64,000 nt of DNA. Origin: a virus. The notes under the pieces are model-generated. The model made no database searches and was not told where the DNA came from. It worked only from the letters and a program-made list of their open reading frames with translations. This document shows, one piece after another, positions 23,051-31,501 of the stretch. How positions within the stretch are numbered: the first letter of the stretch is position 1; each line of letters opens with the position of its first letter. The DNA is taken from positions 1 through 64,000 of the IMG/VR virus record IMGVR_UViG_3300017786_000008. One strand, given 5' to 3'. The position numbers and the translations under genes were made by a program.

Positions 23051-24111
23051 ATATTTTTTTTTATTGCTTCTACACACTTAATAATAATATTCTTAAAATT
23101 AATTTCGTCAAGTTTTCTTTTGTCACTATTAGCATATTCTTCAAATTTTTTATTTTTCCATTTTTCTAATTTTCCGTATAATTCACCATTCCTATTTTCC
23201 TTGATGTCTTCTAAATATAAATCCATTTCTTTTGCTGTTCTAGGCAATAAAAGGTCATATAATTCTGAAGGTACTCTTTCTAAATCCCAGTAATCATGTA
23301 CATACCTCATACCTAAATTATCTGATATTTTTTTTAAGTTTTTTATATAGATTGATTTATTAGCTAAAATCATTAAAAACCACATTATTGGAGATTTAAA
23401 TTTTTTAAATATATTTGTTTTAACTATTTTAATCTCAGGGTGTCGTAATAAAAAATTATTATGTTCTTTTACACTATAAAATTTTATTATTTCTTTTTTT
23501 AATTTTTTTTGTGTTGTACTGTTGTGTGTTATTAGAACACTAGTAGTACCACCAAAATGTAGATATTTCACCCTAATCTTTTTAATTTTTTTTCCAACCC
23601 TATGAATAGAATTAGATAATTTTAAATCCTCATAACCAAAATAACACTCCTCATCATAACCACCTATCTCTAAAAACTTATCTCTTTCCATAAACATAGG
23701 AGCTTCTTTTAAAAAAAATTTTGTTTTAAATTTTTTGTACGGGATACCTGTGGTGTGTAAATCTGGACCAACAGCGTACACATCACTTGATAGTACTTTA
23801 GTTGCCTTTAATACCCAATTATAGTCTAAGATATCTACGTCATCATGAAAAAAAGCTAAGTACTTTTTATCTGTGTTTTTTACACCTAAATTATATGCTT
23901 TTGGTATGTGGTATGGTAGTGATTTAATTACTTTTATACCTTTCATTTTAAAGTTTTGTTTTGGACCGGCATCAATTACCATTATTTCTATATCCCAATC
24001 TGTTAAATGTTTTGTGGTTCTTTTAATACTAGGTATTAATCTCTCCTTTACAAATAAATCATTTAAACAACTTAAAATAATACACGAAATACTTTTATTA
24101 CCAACCATCAT
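23047..24111 (-). CDS. Glycosyltransferase family 2 protein
   Basis: A 354-aa GT-A fold glycosyltransferase that moves a sugar from a nucleotide sugar to an acceptor. It has an N-terminal SCIILSCLN strand and an IMVIDAGP strand. A metal-binding HDDVD (89-93) and an acceptor-site GGYDEECYFGYEDL (150-163) supply the catalytic acid. A helical C-terminal region of 150 residues is unassigned. There is no clear transmembrane helix. It overlaps the sugar aminotransferase by 14 bases and is coupled to gp46 by ATGA. It may decorate virion proteins, phage DNA or host surface glycans. Confidence 0.85.
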   Translation of the reverse strand: MMVGNKSISCIILSCLNDLFVKERLIPSIKRTTKHLTDWDIEIMVIDAGPKQNFKMKGIKVIKSLPYHIPKAYNLGVKNTDKKYLAFFHDDVDILDYNWVLKATKVLSSDVYAVGPDLHTTGIPYKKFKTKFFLKEAPMFMERDKFLEIGGYDEECYFGYEDLKLSNSIHRVGKKIKKIRVKYLHFGGTTSVLITHNSTTQKKLKKEIIKFYSVKEHNNFLLRHPEIKIVKTNIFKKFKSPIMWFLMILANKSIYIKNLKKISDNLGMRYVHDYWDLERVPSELYDLLLPRTAKEMDLYLEDIKENRNGELYGKLEKWKNKKFEEYANSDKRKLDEINFKNIIIKCVEAIKKNI

Positions 24112-25267
24112 TTATAACTTTTACTATTTGTTTGATTTCTTTTTTACCTAACCACCAACCTACAGGTAAACAAATCATCTCATTAACTATTTTGTCTAGG
24201 TTTGGCAATTTTGTGTTATATTTAAACACACATGAGTGCTTATCGTTTCTTTCATGCACCCTACTAACCATTATATTGTTTTTATTCATTTTTTCCATAA
24301 ACCGTGTTTGGTTTTTTACCTTTATTGTGTATATCCAATACGATGGATTATTATTTTTATCAACTTTTAAAAGGGTAATATCCGGATTATTTCTTAATTT
24401 TTTTATATAATAATCAGCATTTCTTCTATTAATTTTAAGTAATTTATTAACGTATTTAAGATTTTCTATACCTACAGTAGCACACACATCATTCATATGA
24501 AATTTAAATCCCCATTCAGAAATATTATTTTCACACCTGAAATCTTTTGTGTTGTCATCCCTATCAATACCATACCACCTTAAAAGTTTTGCTTGTTTTG
24601 TTAAAGTATTATCTGGAAATATAATACACCCACCGTCAATACTTGTAATGTGTTTTATAGCTTGAAAACTATGAACTTTTATATTGTCGTTATCTATTGA
24701 ACTTAGTATGTGTCCTTTATATTCACTCCCGAATGCATGTGCTGAATCTTCAATTATGATAGGTCTGAATCCATATTTTTTTTCTGAATACTCTTTTATC
24801 TCTTCTATCTTTTTTAGGTCTATTGGGTTACCTCCCCAGTGAACAAGAATTATAATTTTAGTTTTTGATGATATTTTATTCTTTAAGTCACTTAGGCACA
24901 TATTGCATGTATCTCTATCCACATCGACCCACTTTAGGTTTAAATTATTAGCTAGTACTGGCCAATTAGTTGCTGTACAAGTTAGTGGACAACTTAATAC
25001 CTCATCACCTTCTTTTACAAAAGGCCAATTATATTTTTTATGTCCATGAATATTATTTTTAAGTAAATGAAGTGTTAAGTGAAGTGCAGAAGTCGCTGAA
25101 TTTGTTGTTACTAAGTTTTTACAACCTATGTATTTTTTTAAATTTTTTTCAAATAATTTTACTTGTTCACCTTCACCTATAAATCCAGATTCTAGTACTT
25201 GTTTAACTTTTTCTGGTGCGTTAGGTGACATAAATACCTTAAATAGTGGTATGTTAATTTTCTTCAT
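24098..25267 (-). CDS. DegT/DnrJ/EryC1/StrS sugar aminotransferase
   Basis: A 389-aa PLP enzyme that adds an amino group to a nucleotide-linked keto-sugar. Motifs: TTNSATSALHLTLHLL (54-69), LSCPLTCTATNWPVL (91-105), IIEDSAHAFG (171-180) and the PLP lysine in HSFQAIKHITSIDGG (199-213). The C-terminal region is family-typical (NNPSYWIYTIKV and a late CLPVGWWL). Together with the adjacent GT2 it forms a small aminosugar-transfer pair. The other enzymes of the sugar pathway are not in this window and may come from the host. Confidence 0.9.
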   Translation of the reverse strand: MKKINIPLFKVFMSPNAPEKVKQVLESGFIGEGEQVKLFEKNLKKYIGCKNLVTTNSATSALHLTLHLLKNNIHGHKKYNWPFVKEGDEVLSCPLTCTATNWPVLANNLNLKWVDVDRDTCNMCLSDLKNKISSKTKIIILVHWGGNPIDLKKIEEIKEYSEKKYGFRPIIIEDSAHAFGSEYKGHILSSIDNDNIKVHSFQAIKHITSIDGGCIIFPDNTLTKQAKLLRWYGIDRDDNTKDFRCENNISEWGFKFHMNDVCATVGIENLKYVNKLLKINRRNADYYIKKLRNNPDITLLKVDKNNNPSYWIYTIKVKNQTRFMEKMNKNNIMVSRVHERNDKHSCVFKYNTKLPNLDKIVNEMICLPVGWWLGKKEIKQIVKVINDGW

Positions 25268-25303
25268 ATTTAAAATATAAAGAATTTTAAAGTGTAAATC
25301 AAT

Positions 25304-25627
25304 TTACTGTATTCCTGGTCCTTTGTCTATTCTATTTTCTTCAAAGTATTCTATAATAGCATTTATAGCCCATACTGAACCACTAGCAAACATTCCATCA
25401 AAAAACCAATTAGTGTATGGTATGACTGTTAGTTCTGCTGTTGGTGAAAAAAATACTAATGAGAAGAAGAACCCCACCCATGTAGATGTACACATCATAC
25501 ATTGAATTAGGTCACCAAAAAATTCTGATTTTTTTATTAACCAAGTTCTTAGGTTTTCAAAAATACTACCAAACACTAATATGTTTGACATTCCGTAAGC
25601 TGTTAAAATCCAAATAAATATTTCCAT
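25304..25627 (-). CDS. DUF1360-like membrane protein
   Basis: A 107-aa protein with two or three hydrophobic segments: 3-20 (WILTAYGMSNILVFGSIF region), 45-65 (CTSTWVGFFFSLVFFSP) and 75-95. A CMMC pair (43-46, in DLIQCMMCTSTWVGF) precedes the second helix, a pattern seen in the small DUF1360 family of spore and phage membrane proteins. The function of the family is unknown. It leaves 4 bases to the next upstream gene and 36 bases to the aminotransferase. Confidence 0.6.
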   Translation of the reverse strand: MEIFIWILTAYGMSNILVFGSIFENLRTWLIKKSEFFGDLIQCMMCTSTWVGFFFSLVFFSPTAELTVIPYTNWFFDGMFASGSVWAINAIIEYFEENRIDKGPGIQ

Positions 25628-25631
25628 AGTT

Positions 25632-26072
25632 TTAATCGTAATAAGTGTCGTTTAAGTTAGATGACCTCATGTGTTTAGTTCTTCTGTTGACTGTAACATT
25701 TTTAAAGTGTTCTAACACATCATCTTGTTGTTTTATTTTATTTTTTTGTTCGTTTATTATATTATATTTTTCAGTTAATTCTTTTTTAAGTTTTTCTAAT
25801 TCTTCAATTAACTGAGTATCTTTTACCTCTTTAGTCACAATCTTTTCAATAATAACTTCTTTTTCTACCGGTATTTCTTTAATAACTTCTTTTATTATTT
25901 CTTTTTCTACTGGTACTTCTTGTATTTGTGATTTAGGTAAGAATGGTGCTATTCCGTATTTATCTAATGTTAATCCATCTTTAGCACATTTAACAATAAA
26001 ATTATCAATGTCTTCTATTTCATTTAATTGACAATAATTTTTAAACTCTTTGTGTTGTTCTTTACTAAGCAT
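25632..26072 (-). CDS. Hypothetical coiled-coil protein, 146 aa
   Basis: The N-terminal part is soluble (MLSKEQHKEFKNYCQLNEIE). The middle has a repetitive charged tract with VPVEKEIIKEVIKEIPVEKE continuing as similar Val/Ile/Glu/Lys units, then a long coil. A basic end contains NRRTKHMRSSNL. The repetitive acidic/basic units resemble extended linkers. It overlaps the gp47 gene by 8 bases. The role is unknown, possibly an adaptor for the recombination complex. Confidence 0.65.
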   Translation of the reverse strand: MLSKEQHKEFKNYCQLNEIEDIDNFIVKCAKDGLTLDKYGIAPFLPKSQIQEVPVEKEIIKEVIKEIPVEKEVIIEKIVTKEVKDTQLIEELEKLKKELTEKYNIINEQKNKIKQQDDVLEHFKNVTVNRRTKHMRSSNLNDTYYD

Positions 26073-26850
26073 TTGTTAAAATTTCTTTTTCGTTTTGGAT
26101 ATCTTCTATATCTTTTATCTTAAAATTAAGATAAGGTTGGGGATTATCAATATTAAAAAACTTATATTTTTTTGTTTCTGTGTTATACAACCCATACCCG
26201 TGGTTTTTTATACTTTCACCGAAGTTTTGATTTATCATAGACCCAATCATGTAGGCTTTTTTATTTCCTGGTATTTTAAATGTTTGTCTTTTGTGTATAT
26301 CACCCGCTAACACAACATCACAATCTTCGAATATTTCCACACTATAACCATCTTCAAACTCAAAACCAATATCTGTATATAGACCTATTATTGGTCCATG
26401 AAACAAACCTACTTTATGTTCTTCACATACTTCAGGTATATTTGGTTTGGTATTGTGTGTTAATAATGAATATACACACCATAATATATTATTGTCCTTG
26501 TAACATCCTTTATCTTTATAATATACTATATTAGGATTATTTAGACTGTCTACAACTGGTGATATAGCATCCATCCTATCTAAGTTATTTTCTAAAAAAT
26601 CATGGTTACCAATTATATAAACACATTTACATATTTTAGCTGTTTCTGTCATAAACCAAGACATTAAATTTATTAGTTCTGGTGTCATTTGGTTTTTAGA
26701 ATGTACAAAATCACCAGTAAATACTATTCTGTCGGGTGATAACTCTTTCCACTCTTTTAATGCTATTTCTAATATATTTTTGTCTCGTGTGTGTTGTTTA
26801 TAGAGTTTTAAATGTAAATCAGAATAGTGTATAATATTTTTAATCTTCAT
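26065..26850 (-). CDS. SbcD/Mre11-like nuclease (T4 gp47 homologue)
   Basis: A 261-aa calcineurin-type metallophosphoesterase acting as the nuclease partner of the gp46 homologue. Motifs: HYSDLHL (8-14), VFTGDFVHSK (43-52), GNHDF (81-85), LFHGP (149-153) and LAGDIHKRQ (181-189), giving all metal ligands. It is shorter than T4 gp47 (339 aa), lacking most of the C-terminal capping region. It is encoded in the same block as primase, RuvC-like nuclease and gp46, consistent with recombination-dependent replication. Confidence 0.9.
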   Translation of the reverse strand: MKIKNIIHYSDLHLKLYKQHTRDKNILEIALKEWKELSPDRIVFTGDFVHSKNQMTPELINLMSWFMTETAKICKCVYIIGNHDFLENNLDRMDAISPVVDSLNNPNIVYYKDKGCYKDNNILWCVYSLLTHNTKPNIPEVCEEHKVGLFHGPIIGLYTDIGFEFEDGYSVEIFEDCDVVLAGDIHKRQTFKIPGNKKAYMIGSMINQNFGESIKNHGYGLYNTETKKYKFFNIDNPQPYLNFKIKDIEDIQNEKEILTNA

Positions 26851-27532
26851 TATTCTTTTCTTTTTCTTTAAGACTAGCTGCTACACCCACGAAAAGTAGG
26901 ACACCAATTAATTTTAAAACACCACCGTAAGCTAAATAAATTATATAACAAAGTATAGTTGTCATTATAATTATAACCCTAAGATTTTTATATAAGTTTA
27001 ACCAAAGTGTGTAAATATATGGGTATTTATCTTGCCATTTTTTTTTATCAGGGTCCGCTTCGTAATTAACTGGGAATGAATAGGTATTTTCTGGAAAGTA
27101 ATTAATGGTGTACCAAATAATTGCACTTAAAATAATAGTAGCTAATAAGTTACTAATAAAAAAATACCAAAATATAACACCTAATGTTATTAAAGTAATA
27201 ATTTTAGTTATTTTACTTTTATTTTTACCTAAAACAGGTTCTACCATTCTTGTGTACAAATCTTTTAAAGCTGTTTGAGGTTTATCTTGACAGATAACTT
27301 CTAACTCATAATCTTCCCCATACATTTGTTCTAAGACTTTTATCCTGTGATTACCATTTATGATGTGGTATTTTTTATCATGTTTATAAACTATTATGTA
27401 GGAAAAATTTTCTGGTTTATATCCGTTGGTGTTTATGCTTTTTCTTAGTCTCCTCCAACTATAAAAGATTGATGATGGATTAATATCACAATGAATATCT
27501 TTTATTTTTACTTTTATTTTTTCTTTACCCAT
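26840..27532 (-). CDS. ParB/Srx-like domain fused to membrane helices, 230 aa
   Basis: The N-terminal 90 residues look like a ParB/sulfiredoxin-like fold: KVKIKDIHCDINPSSI, then FSYIIVYKHDKKYHIINGNH with the hallmark GNHR (59-62) and IKVLEQMYG. The C-terminal half has hydrophobic segments around 110-146 and 187-221. The ParB fold in phages is usually a soluble nuclease or CTP switch, so the membrane fusion is unusual. It overlaps both neighbours by 8-11 bases. It may tether phage DNA or replication complexes to the membrane, but that is a guess. Confidence 0.65.
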   Translation of the reverse strand: MGKEKIKVKIKDIHCDINPSSIFYSWRRLRKSINTNGYKPENFSYIIVYKHDKKYHIINGNHRIKVLEQMYGEDYELEVICQDKPQTALKDLYTRMVEPVLGKNKSKITKIITLITLGVIFWYFFISNLLATIILSAIIWYTINYFPENTYSFPVNYEADPDKKKWQDKYPYIYTLWLNLYKNLRVIIIMTTILCYIIYLAYGGVLKLIGVLLFVGVAASLKEKEKNNED

Positions 27533-28298
27533 CTTTATTCATTATTTTTAAAATTTCTTCTCTAAAATCATAACATTTCATAATTTTGTATGTCTCGTTA
27601 TTTTCATTAAACCATACTATATAACAGTCCCCAAGTTCTAACTCGGTATTTCTTTCCACTATTAATTTATAAAAAGATAACTGTAAAGAATACGTATTTA
27701 ATTCACAAACGTCTAGGTGAGATAATGGTTCCTTAAATTGTTGCCATTTATTTTTTTTATTTATAGCTTTATTTGTTTTCCAATCCCATATTTCTAATTT
27801 TTTAGATTTTTCATTATAAAATAACTGGTCAATCATTCCTGTCACACCCCAATCTTTATCACCAACAACAATCTCCGCCCTAACAGGTATTAGTTTACCA
27901 AAAGATGTTTCGTAAAACTCAGTAAACATTTTTGTCAATTTATTAACAGCTTGTTTACATTCTAACATATTTTCCACACTACCTAAAGCTTCGGTAATTT
28001 TATATTCTGGAAATGGAAATAATTTATTTGTTAAGAAATTTTCAGCGTACTCGTGAAAAGCAGAACCTTTTTCACAAGAAAAATCTGCCTTATATTTCCA
28101 TTCTTTTAGTATTTCTTCTTTTGTGATTCCTCTTTCATCTGCTTTTTTTTGTGACCAGTAATCTTTATCAAAAGGGTGTTTATAGTTTGATATTACCGAT
28201 GTTACTGATTTTGTTTTAACCCCATCTAGGTAATAGATATGTTCTTTATCGTGAAACTTTATATTGTTAAACTTTGCTAATTCTTTAATTATTTTCAT
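27525..28298 (-). CDS. PD-(D/E)XK nuclease (RecB/Cas4-like)
   Basis: A 257-aa nuclease of the RecB-like superfamily. Motifs: GSAFHEYAE (78-86), PVRAEIVV (138-145) with Glu 142, GVTGMIDQLF (151-160) with Asp 157, and the catalytic LEIWDWKTNK (168-177). A QLSFYK helix follows as the RecB-type Q-x3-Y-like element. No CxxC cluster ligands are apparent, so it is less like Cas4 proper. It lies between primase and the recombination nucleases, fitting a role in DNA end processing or degradation of host DNA. Confidence 0.82.
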   Translation of the reverse strand: MKIIKELAKFNNIKFHDKEHIYYLDGVKTKSVTSVISNYKHPFDKDYWSQKKADERGITKEEILKEWKYKADFSCEKGSAFHEYAENFLTNKLFPFPEYKITEALGSVENMLECKQAVNKLTKMFTEFYETSFGKLIPVRAEIVVGDKDWGVTGMIDQLFYNEKSKKLEIWDWKTNKAINKKNKWQQFKEPLSHLDVCELNTYSLQLSFYKLIVERNTELELGDCYIVWFNENNETYKIMKCYDFREEILKIMNKDG

Positions 28299-29213
28299 TT
28301 ATAATAGTTTTATTTCTTTTAGTCCTTTTAGGCCACCTAATTCACCAACATCTTTATCTTTAGGTAACTTTATTAGTCTGATTCTACCGGTTAATTTTCC
28401 ACCATCTAGTTTGCGATATAATTTTTCCGCGTCTTTCCAGGCATCTCCATCTAAACATATCACAATATTATCTTTACAATTATCATATAATTTACCCCAA
28501 AGTTTATCACTAACATTTTTACCTAATACCGGTATCGAATTATTAACAAAAAACATATCAAAAACACCCTCCACTAGATAAACTTTTTCTTCCCAGTTTA
28601 TTTGGTGTTCATTAAATATAATTTTATCTTTTTCTGCTTCAGGATTTTTATATTTATTCTTATGGCCAACATAAGAACGAGAAACAAAATAGTTGATGTC
28701 ACCATTTTCGTCAAAAGAAGGGACTATAATTCGACCCCTATATTTACCTTCTGTGGTATAACCTAAAGAATATTTTGTTATAAGTTCATCACTTATATTT
28801 CTTTTTCTTAAATAATTATAAGCTTCCCTATAGGGTATGGTTAATTTATTTCCTTTAGTAAAAGATATATATTCGTTTGGTAGTGTTACGTCTTCGTAGG
28901 TTCGTTTTTGTGTTTTAATAAAATCACCCCCTATTAATTTCCAAGTAGACTTATTTCTTTTATTACCCCACTTTAAAAATAATTTGTTTAAAGAACCATG
29001 TGTGTTATAGGTTTCTGAACATGCCCAACATTTATAAACTCCTTGTTGGTAGTTTACTTCGAAATTACCTTTACCGTCTCCTTTATCTAACCCTTTAATA
29101 TCATAGGAACAAACTGGACAATCAAATGAGATTTGTCCTTTATTTGGGTAATGTGAATTTATATCACCTAAAACATCTTGTAGTAGTTCTAATAGTAGTG
29201 GGTTGTCTTCCAT
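28299..29213 (-). CDS. DNA primase (zinc-finger and Toprim domains)
   Basis: A 304-aa primase. The N-terminal zinc finger uses CPVC (32-35) and CWAC (62-65). The catalytic Toprim core follows: YLVEGVFDMFF near residue 212 with the conserved Glu, and VICLDGDAWKDAE near residue 250 with the DGD metal site. An RNA polymerase domain strand (RGRIIVPSFDENGDIN) precedes the Toprim. No helicase domain is fused, so it resembles T4 gp61-type or short DnaG primases. It would lay RNA primers for lagging-strand synthesis together with a helicase encoded elsewhere. Confidence 0.9.
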   Translation of the reverse strand: MEDNPLLLELLQDVLGDINSHYPNKGQISFDCPVCSYDIKGLDKGDGKGNFEVNYQQGVYKCWACSETYNTHGSLNKLFLKWGNKRNKSTWKLIGGDFIKTQKRTYEDVTLPNEYISFTKGNKLTIPYREAYNYLRKRNISDELITKYSLGYTTEGKYRGRIIVPSFDENGDINYFVSRSYVGHKNKYKNPEAEKDKIIFNEHQINWEEKVYLVEGVFDMFFVNNSIPVLGKNVSDKLWGKLYDNCKDNIVICLDGDAWKDAEKLYRKLDGGKLTGRIRLIKLPKDKDVGELGGLKGLKEIKLL

Positions 29214-29248
29214 GTGATAAATGTATGGAATTTTTACTGGTTAATCAA

Positions 29249-29845
29249 TTACCAAATACCTTTTTGTTTCATAGAACCTAAAACACAGGTATAAGCATCC
29301 GCCATATCGTAATTTTCTTTTTTAAGTGTATTATTACGGGTATAAGCCCATGTTAAATGGGGTTCTCTATCAGAAACATGTTGCCAAATTATTTGTTTTT
29401 TATCACATCCAACTTCATATTTACCAAATAAAACATTTCTTCCTTTTTTATTTTCAGTAAATAGTGTTGGGAAAGCAAATTTTCTAGAGTTGTATGTAGA
29501 TATGAATTCTGGTACAATACCTAAAACATCATATATTACTCTTGTTATAAATGAATTATACCTCATTAGGGTAGCTACGGTTCTAATATTGTTTGAATTA
29601 ATTAGTGGTTCTTCTATTACCACCTGAGTAATCCCCACCTTAGTATAGTCGGCTAGTTTATCTTTAAAATGGGTGGTTTTTTCCAACATTTCTTCTATTT
29701 TACACTCCTTTGGTGGTTTGATTTTTGGTGAGAAATGGGTTAATTCTAAAAGTTGCCCATCTTGTAGGTCAAATAAAGCCCACCCTATAGTTTTTGTAGA
29801 TATGTCTAAACCTAAAATTTTAGGTCGATTTCCAATATTTTTCAT
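29249..29845 (-). CDS. RuvC-like Holliday junction resolvase
   Basis: A 198-aa RNase H-fold protein. It has ILGLDISTKTIGWALFDL (10-27) with the first catalytic Asp 14, a second acid strand VVIEEP (75-80) and a C-terminal YDMADAYTCVLG with the last Asp. These four-acid features match the RuvC family of resolvases. It would cut branched DNA before packaging or during recombination. The position in front of the primase suits a replication/recombination block. Confidence 0.82.
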   Translation of the reverse strand: MKNIGNRPKILGLDISTKTIGWALFDLQDGQLLELTHFSPKIKPPKECKIEEMLEKTTHFKDKLADYTKVGITQVVIEEPLINSNNIRTVATLMRYNSFITRVIYDVLGIVPEFISTYNSRKFAFPTLFTENKKGRNVLFGKYEVGCDKKQIIWQHVSDREPHLTWAYTRNNTLKKENYDMADAYTCVLGSMKQKGIW

Positions 29846-29855
29846 AATTAAAATA

Positions 29856-31061
29856 TTAGAATTTTAACTTCAAAGTCAAGGTTACTGGTGTGTTTTTAGG
29901 TTTTTTAATTGGTCTATCTGGTTTTGCTATAGCTAATAGTCTGTTTTGTGCATCATATAAACCTATTTCTGTTATATAGGTCGAACTAACACTGGACAAA
30001 TCCCATACTTGGTTTACTTCACCAAATGGTGTCATAAACTGTATACCGGTATCACTACCTCCCGCACCATAATAAGGTGCATCTGCACTAGAAGCCGTTT
30101 GATTTTCTGTTATAAAAAATTCTCCTGAATTGGCGACGACATTAATAGTTAACAATATCTCTCTTTCAAAAGAATAATAAGTACACGAACCAGAAGTGTC
30201 TGCCGTAAAAAACACTTGGGTAAATCCTGATTCTACACCAGTATAACCATAGTCAATTGTGGTTGCACTTGTACCAGAAGCTGAACCAGAGTATAGGAAA
30301 TTTTGTACTATTGTTGGGTCTGTTAAGACTATAAATCCTTTATCTAAATAACAAATTCCTACTGGGATATCTTGTGATTGTGCATATGCTTTAGGTGTGT
30401 TTGATGAAGAAACTGTATCGGTAAATCTAAAATTATCCACACCACCATCAGTATACCCATTAGGTATTACGTCTTGTTGCCAACCACTAGACCAACTAGA
30501 TATTGTTGTTGATGTGGCAGACATCTCAGGCCCTAAAATTTCATCTGTAAATAAAAAGGCTATATTGGTTGAGTGTAGACTAGGGTTACCTTTTACATTT
30601 TCGTTTCTTATCGATGGTCCTCCGAAATACTCTCCGTTTATCGAATTGTCTGATGAAAATGGTTCCGGTTCATAATATGAACTGTAAAAATCTAGGGTAT
30701 TACCAACCTCACCTCCACGGTATGTTCCACCCATAGGTAGTGTTAGTTTAAGTGTTCTTCCATCTATAAGTTCACCATATGTGTTAACACCTATATCAAC
30801 AACAACAACATTTTCTTGACTTAACCCACTAAACCCACTTCTAGCCCAAGAAGATTCAAATGTTTCACATTGTGCTGAAGTTGTAGGTAAGTTAAACGAT
30901 GAAAATAGGTTTGAGAATGGTCTCCCATTAGATGGGTCTCTTTGTACCGCTGTAAATGTTAGTGAAGTACCTGTTGTGGTAGTCCAACCGTTCCCCGACC
31001 AAGGAACTAATGTAGTTTCTACAAATTTTTCGTTTGCTGATATTTTTTTAAGTTTTCCCAT
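29856..31061 (-). CDS. Putative tail fibre/appendage protein, 401 aa
   Basis: A beta-rich, serine/threonine/glycine-rich protein of virion type. Its last 45 residues (YITEIGLYDAQNRLLAIAKP, then a basic-hydrophobic strand ending TLKLKF) match the end of the 807-aa protein at 34248-36671. That shape is typical of phage tail-collar or fibre proteins. A middle region contains many aromatic/serine turns. It is the last gene of the virion block. Exact placement on the particle is not known. Confidence 0.7.
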   Translation of the reverse strand: MGKLKKISANEKFVETTLVPWSGNGWTTTTGTSLTFTAVQRDPSNGRPFSNLFSSFNLPTTSAQCETFESSWARSGFSGLSQENVVVVDIGVNTYGELIDGRTLKLTLPMGGTYRGGEVGNTLDFYSSYYEPEPFSSDNSINGEYFGGPSIRNENVKGNPSLHSTNIAFLFTDEILGPEMSATSTTISSWSSGWQQDVIPNGYTDGGVDNFRFTDTVSSSNTPKAYAQSQDIPVGICYLDKGFIVLTDPTIVQNFLYSGSASGTSATTIDYGYTGVESGFTQVFFTADTSGSCTYYSFEREILLTINVVANSGEFFITENQTASSADAPYYGAGGSDTGIQFMTPFGEVNQVWDLSSVSSTYITEIGLYDAQNRLLAIAKPDRPIKKPKNTPVTLTLKLKF

Positions 31062-31062
31062 T

Positions 31063-31497
31063 TTAATTCCAATTTTTATAATTAGCTGAATTAGTGTTTG
31101 TATCTAAAGCTAAGGACGCTCTACCAGGAAAGTAAAGTTTTATCATATGAAAAGGACTAGCCTCACTCATATTATTCCCATTACTTTGTATACCAGGGAA
31201 AACTGTTCTTTTTGTTAGTTTACCGTTACTTGGATAATCAACAAACATTATTTTACCTTTATCTAACGAACTTATCACCGATAAATATTTGGACGTTTTA
31301 AATCTAGCTCCATACTCACCAGGGGTACCATAAAAATCCATTCCGTTACCACCTGTAGATACAACATCCTGATATCTATTTCTTCCACCTTTTATATTTT
31401 GATTATCAAAATATGCTATTGGTAATTTATTTACCTTTCGACTATTTTCTGTGTAGTCACTATTATTTCTATACCACTCTAATGCTTTTACGTTCAT
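31063..31497 (-). CDS. Hypothetical virion-region protein, 144 aa
   Basis: A small soluble protein (MNVKALEWYRNNSDYTENSR ...) with VSTGGNGMDFYGTPGEYGAR and a C-terminal strand with FHMIKLYFPGRASLALD. It is packed between two fibre-like genes, so it is likely a virion component, such as a fibre tip or chaperone. No family is recognised. Confidence 0.65.
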   Translation of the reverse strand: MNVKALEWYRNNSDYTENSRKVNKLPIAYFDNQNIKGGRNRYQDVVSTGGNGMDFYGTPGEYGARFKTSKYLSVISSLDKGKIMFVDYPSNGKLTKRTVFPGIQSNGNNMSEASPFHMIKLYFPGRASLALDTNTNSANYKNWN

Positions 31498-31501
31498 AAT
31501 T

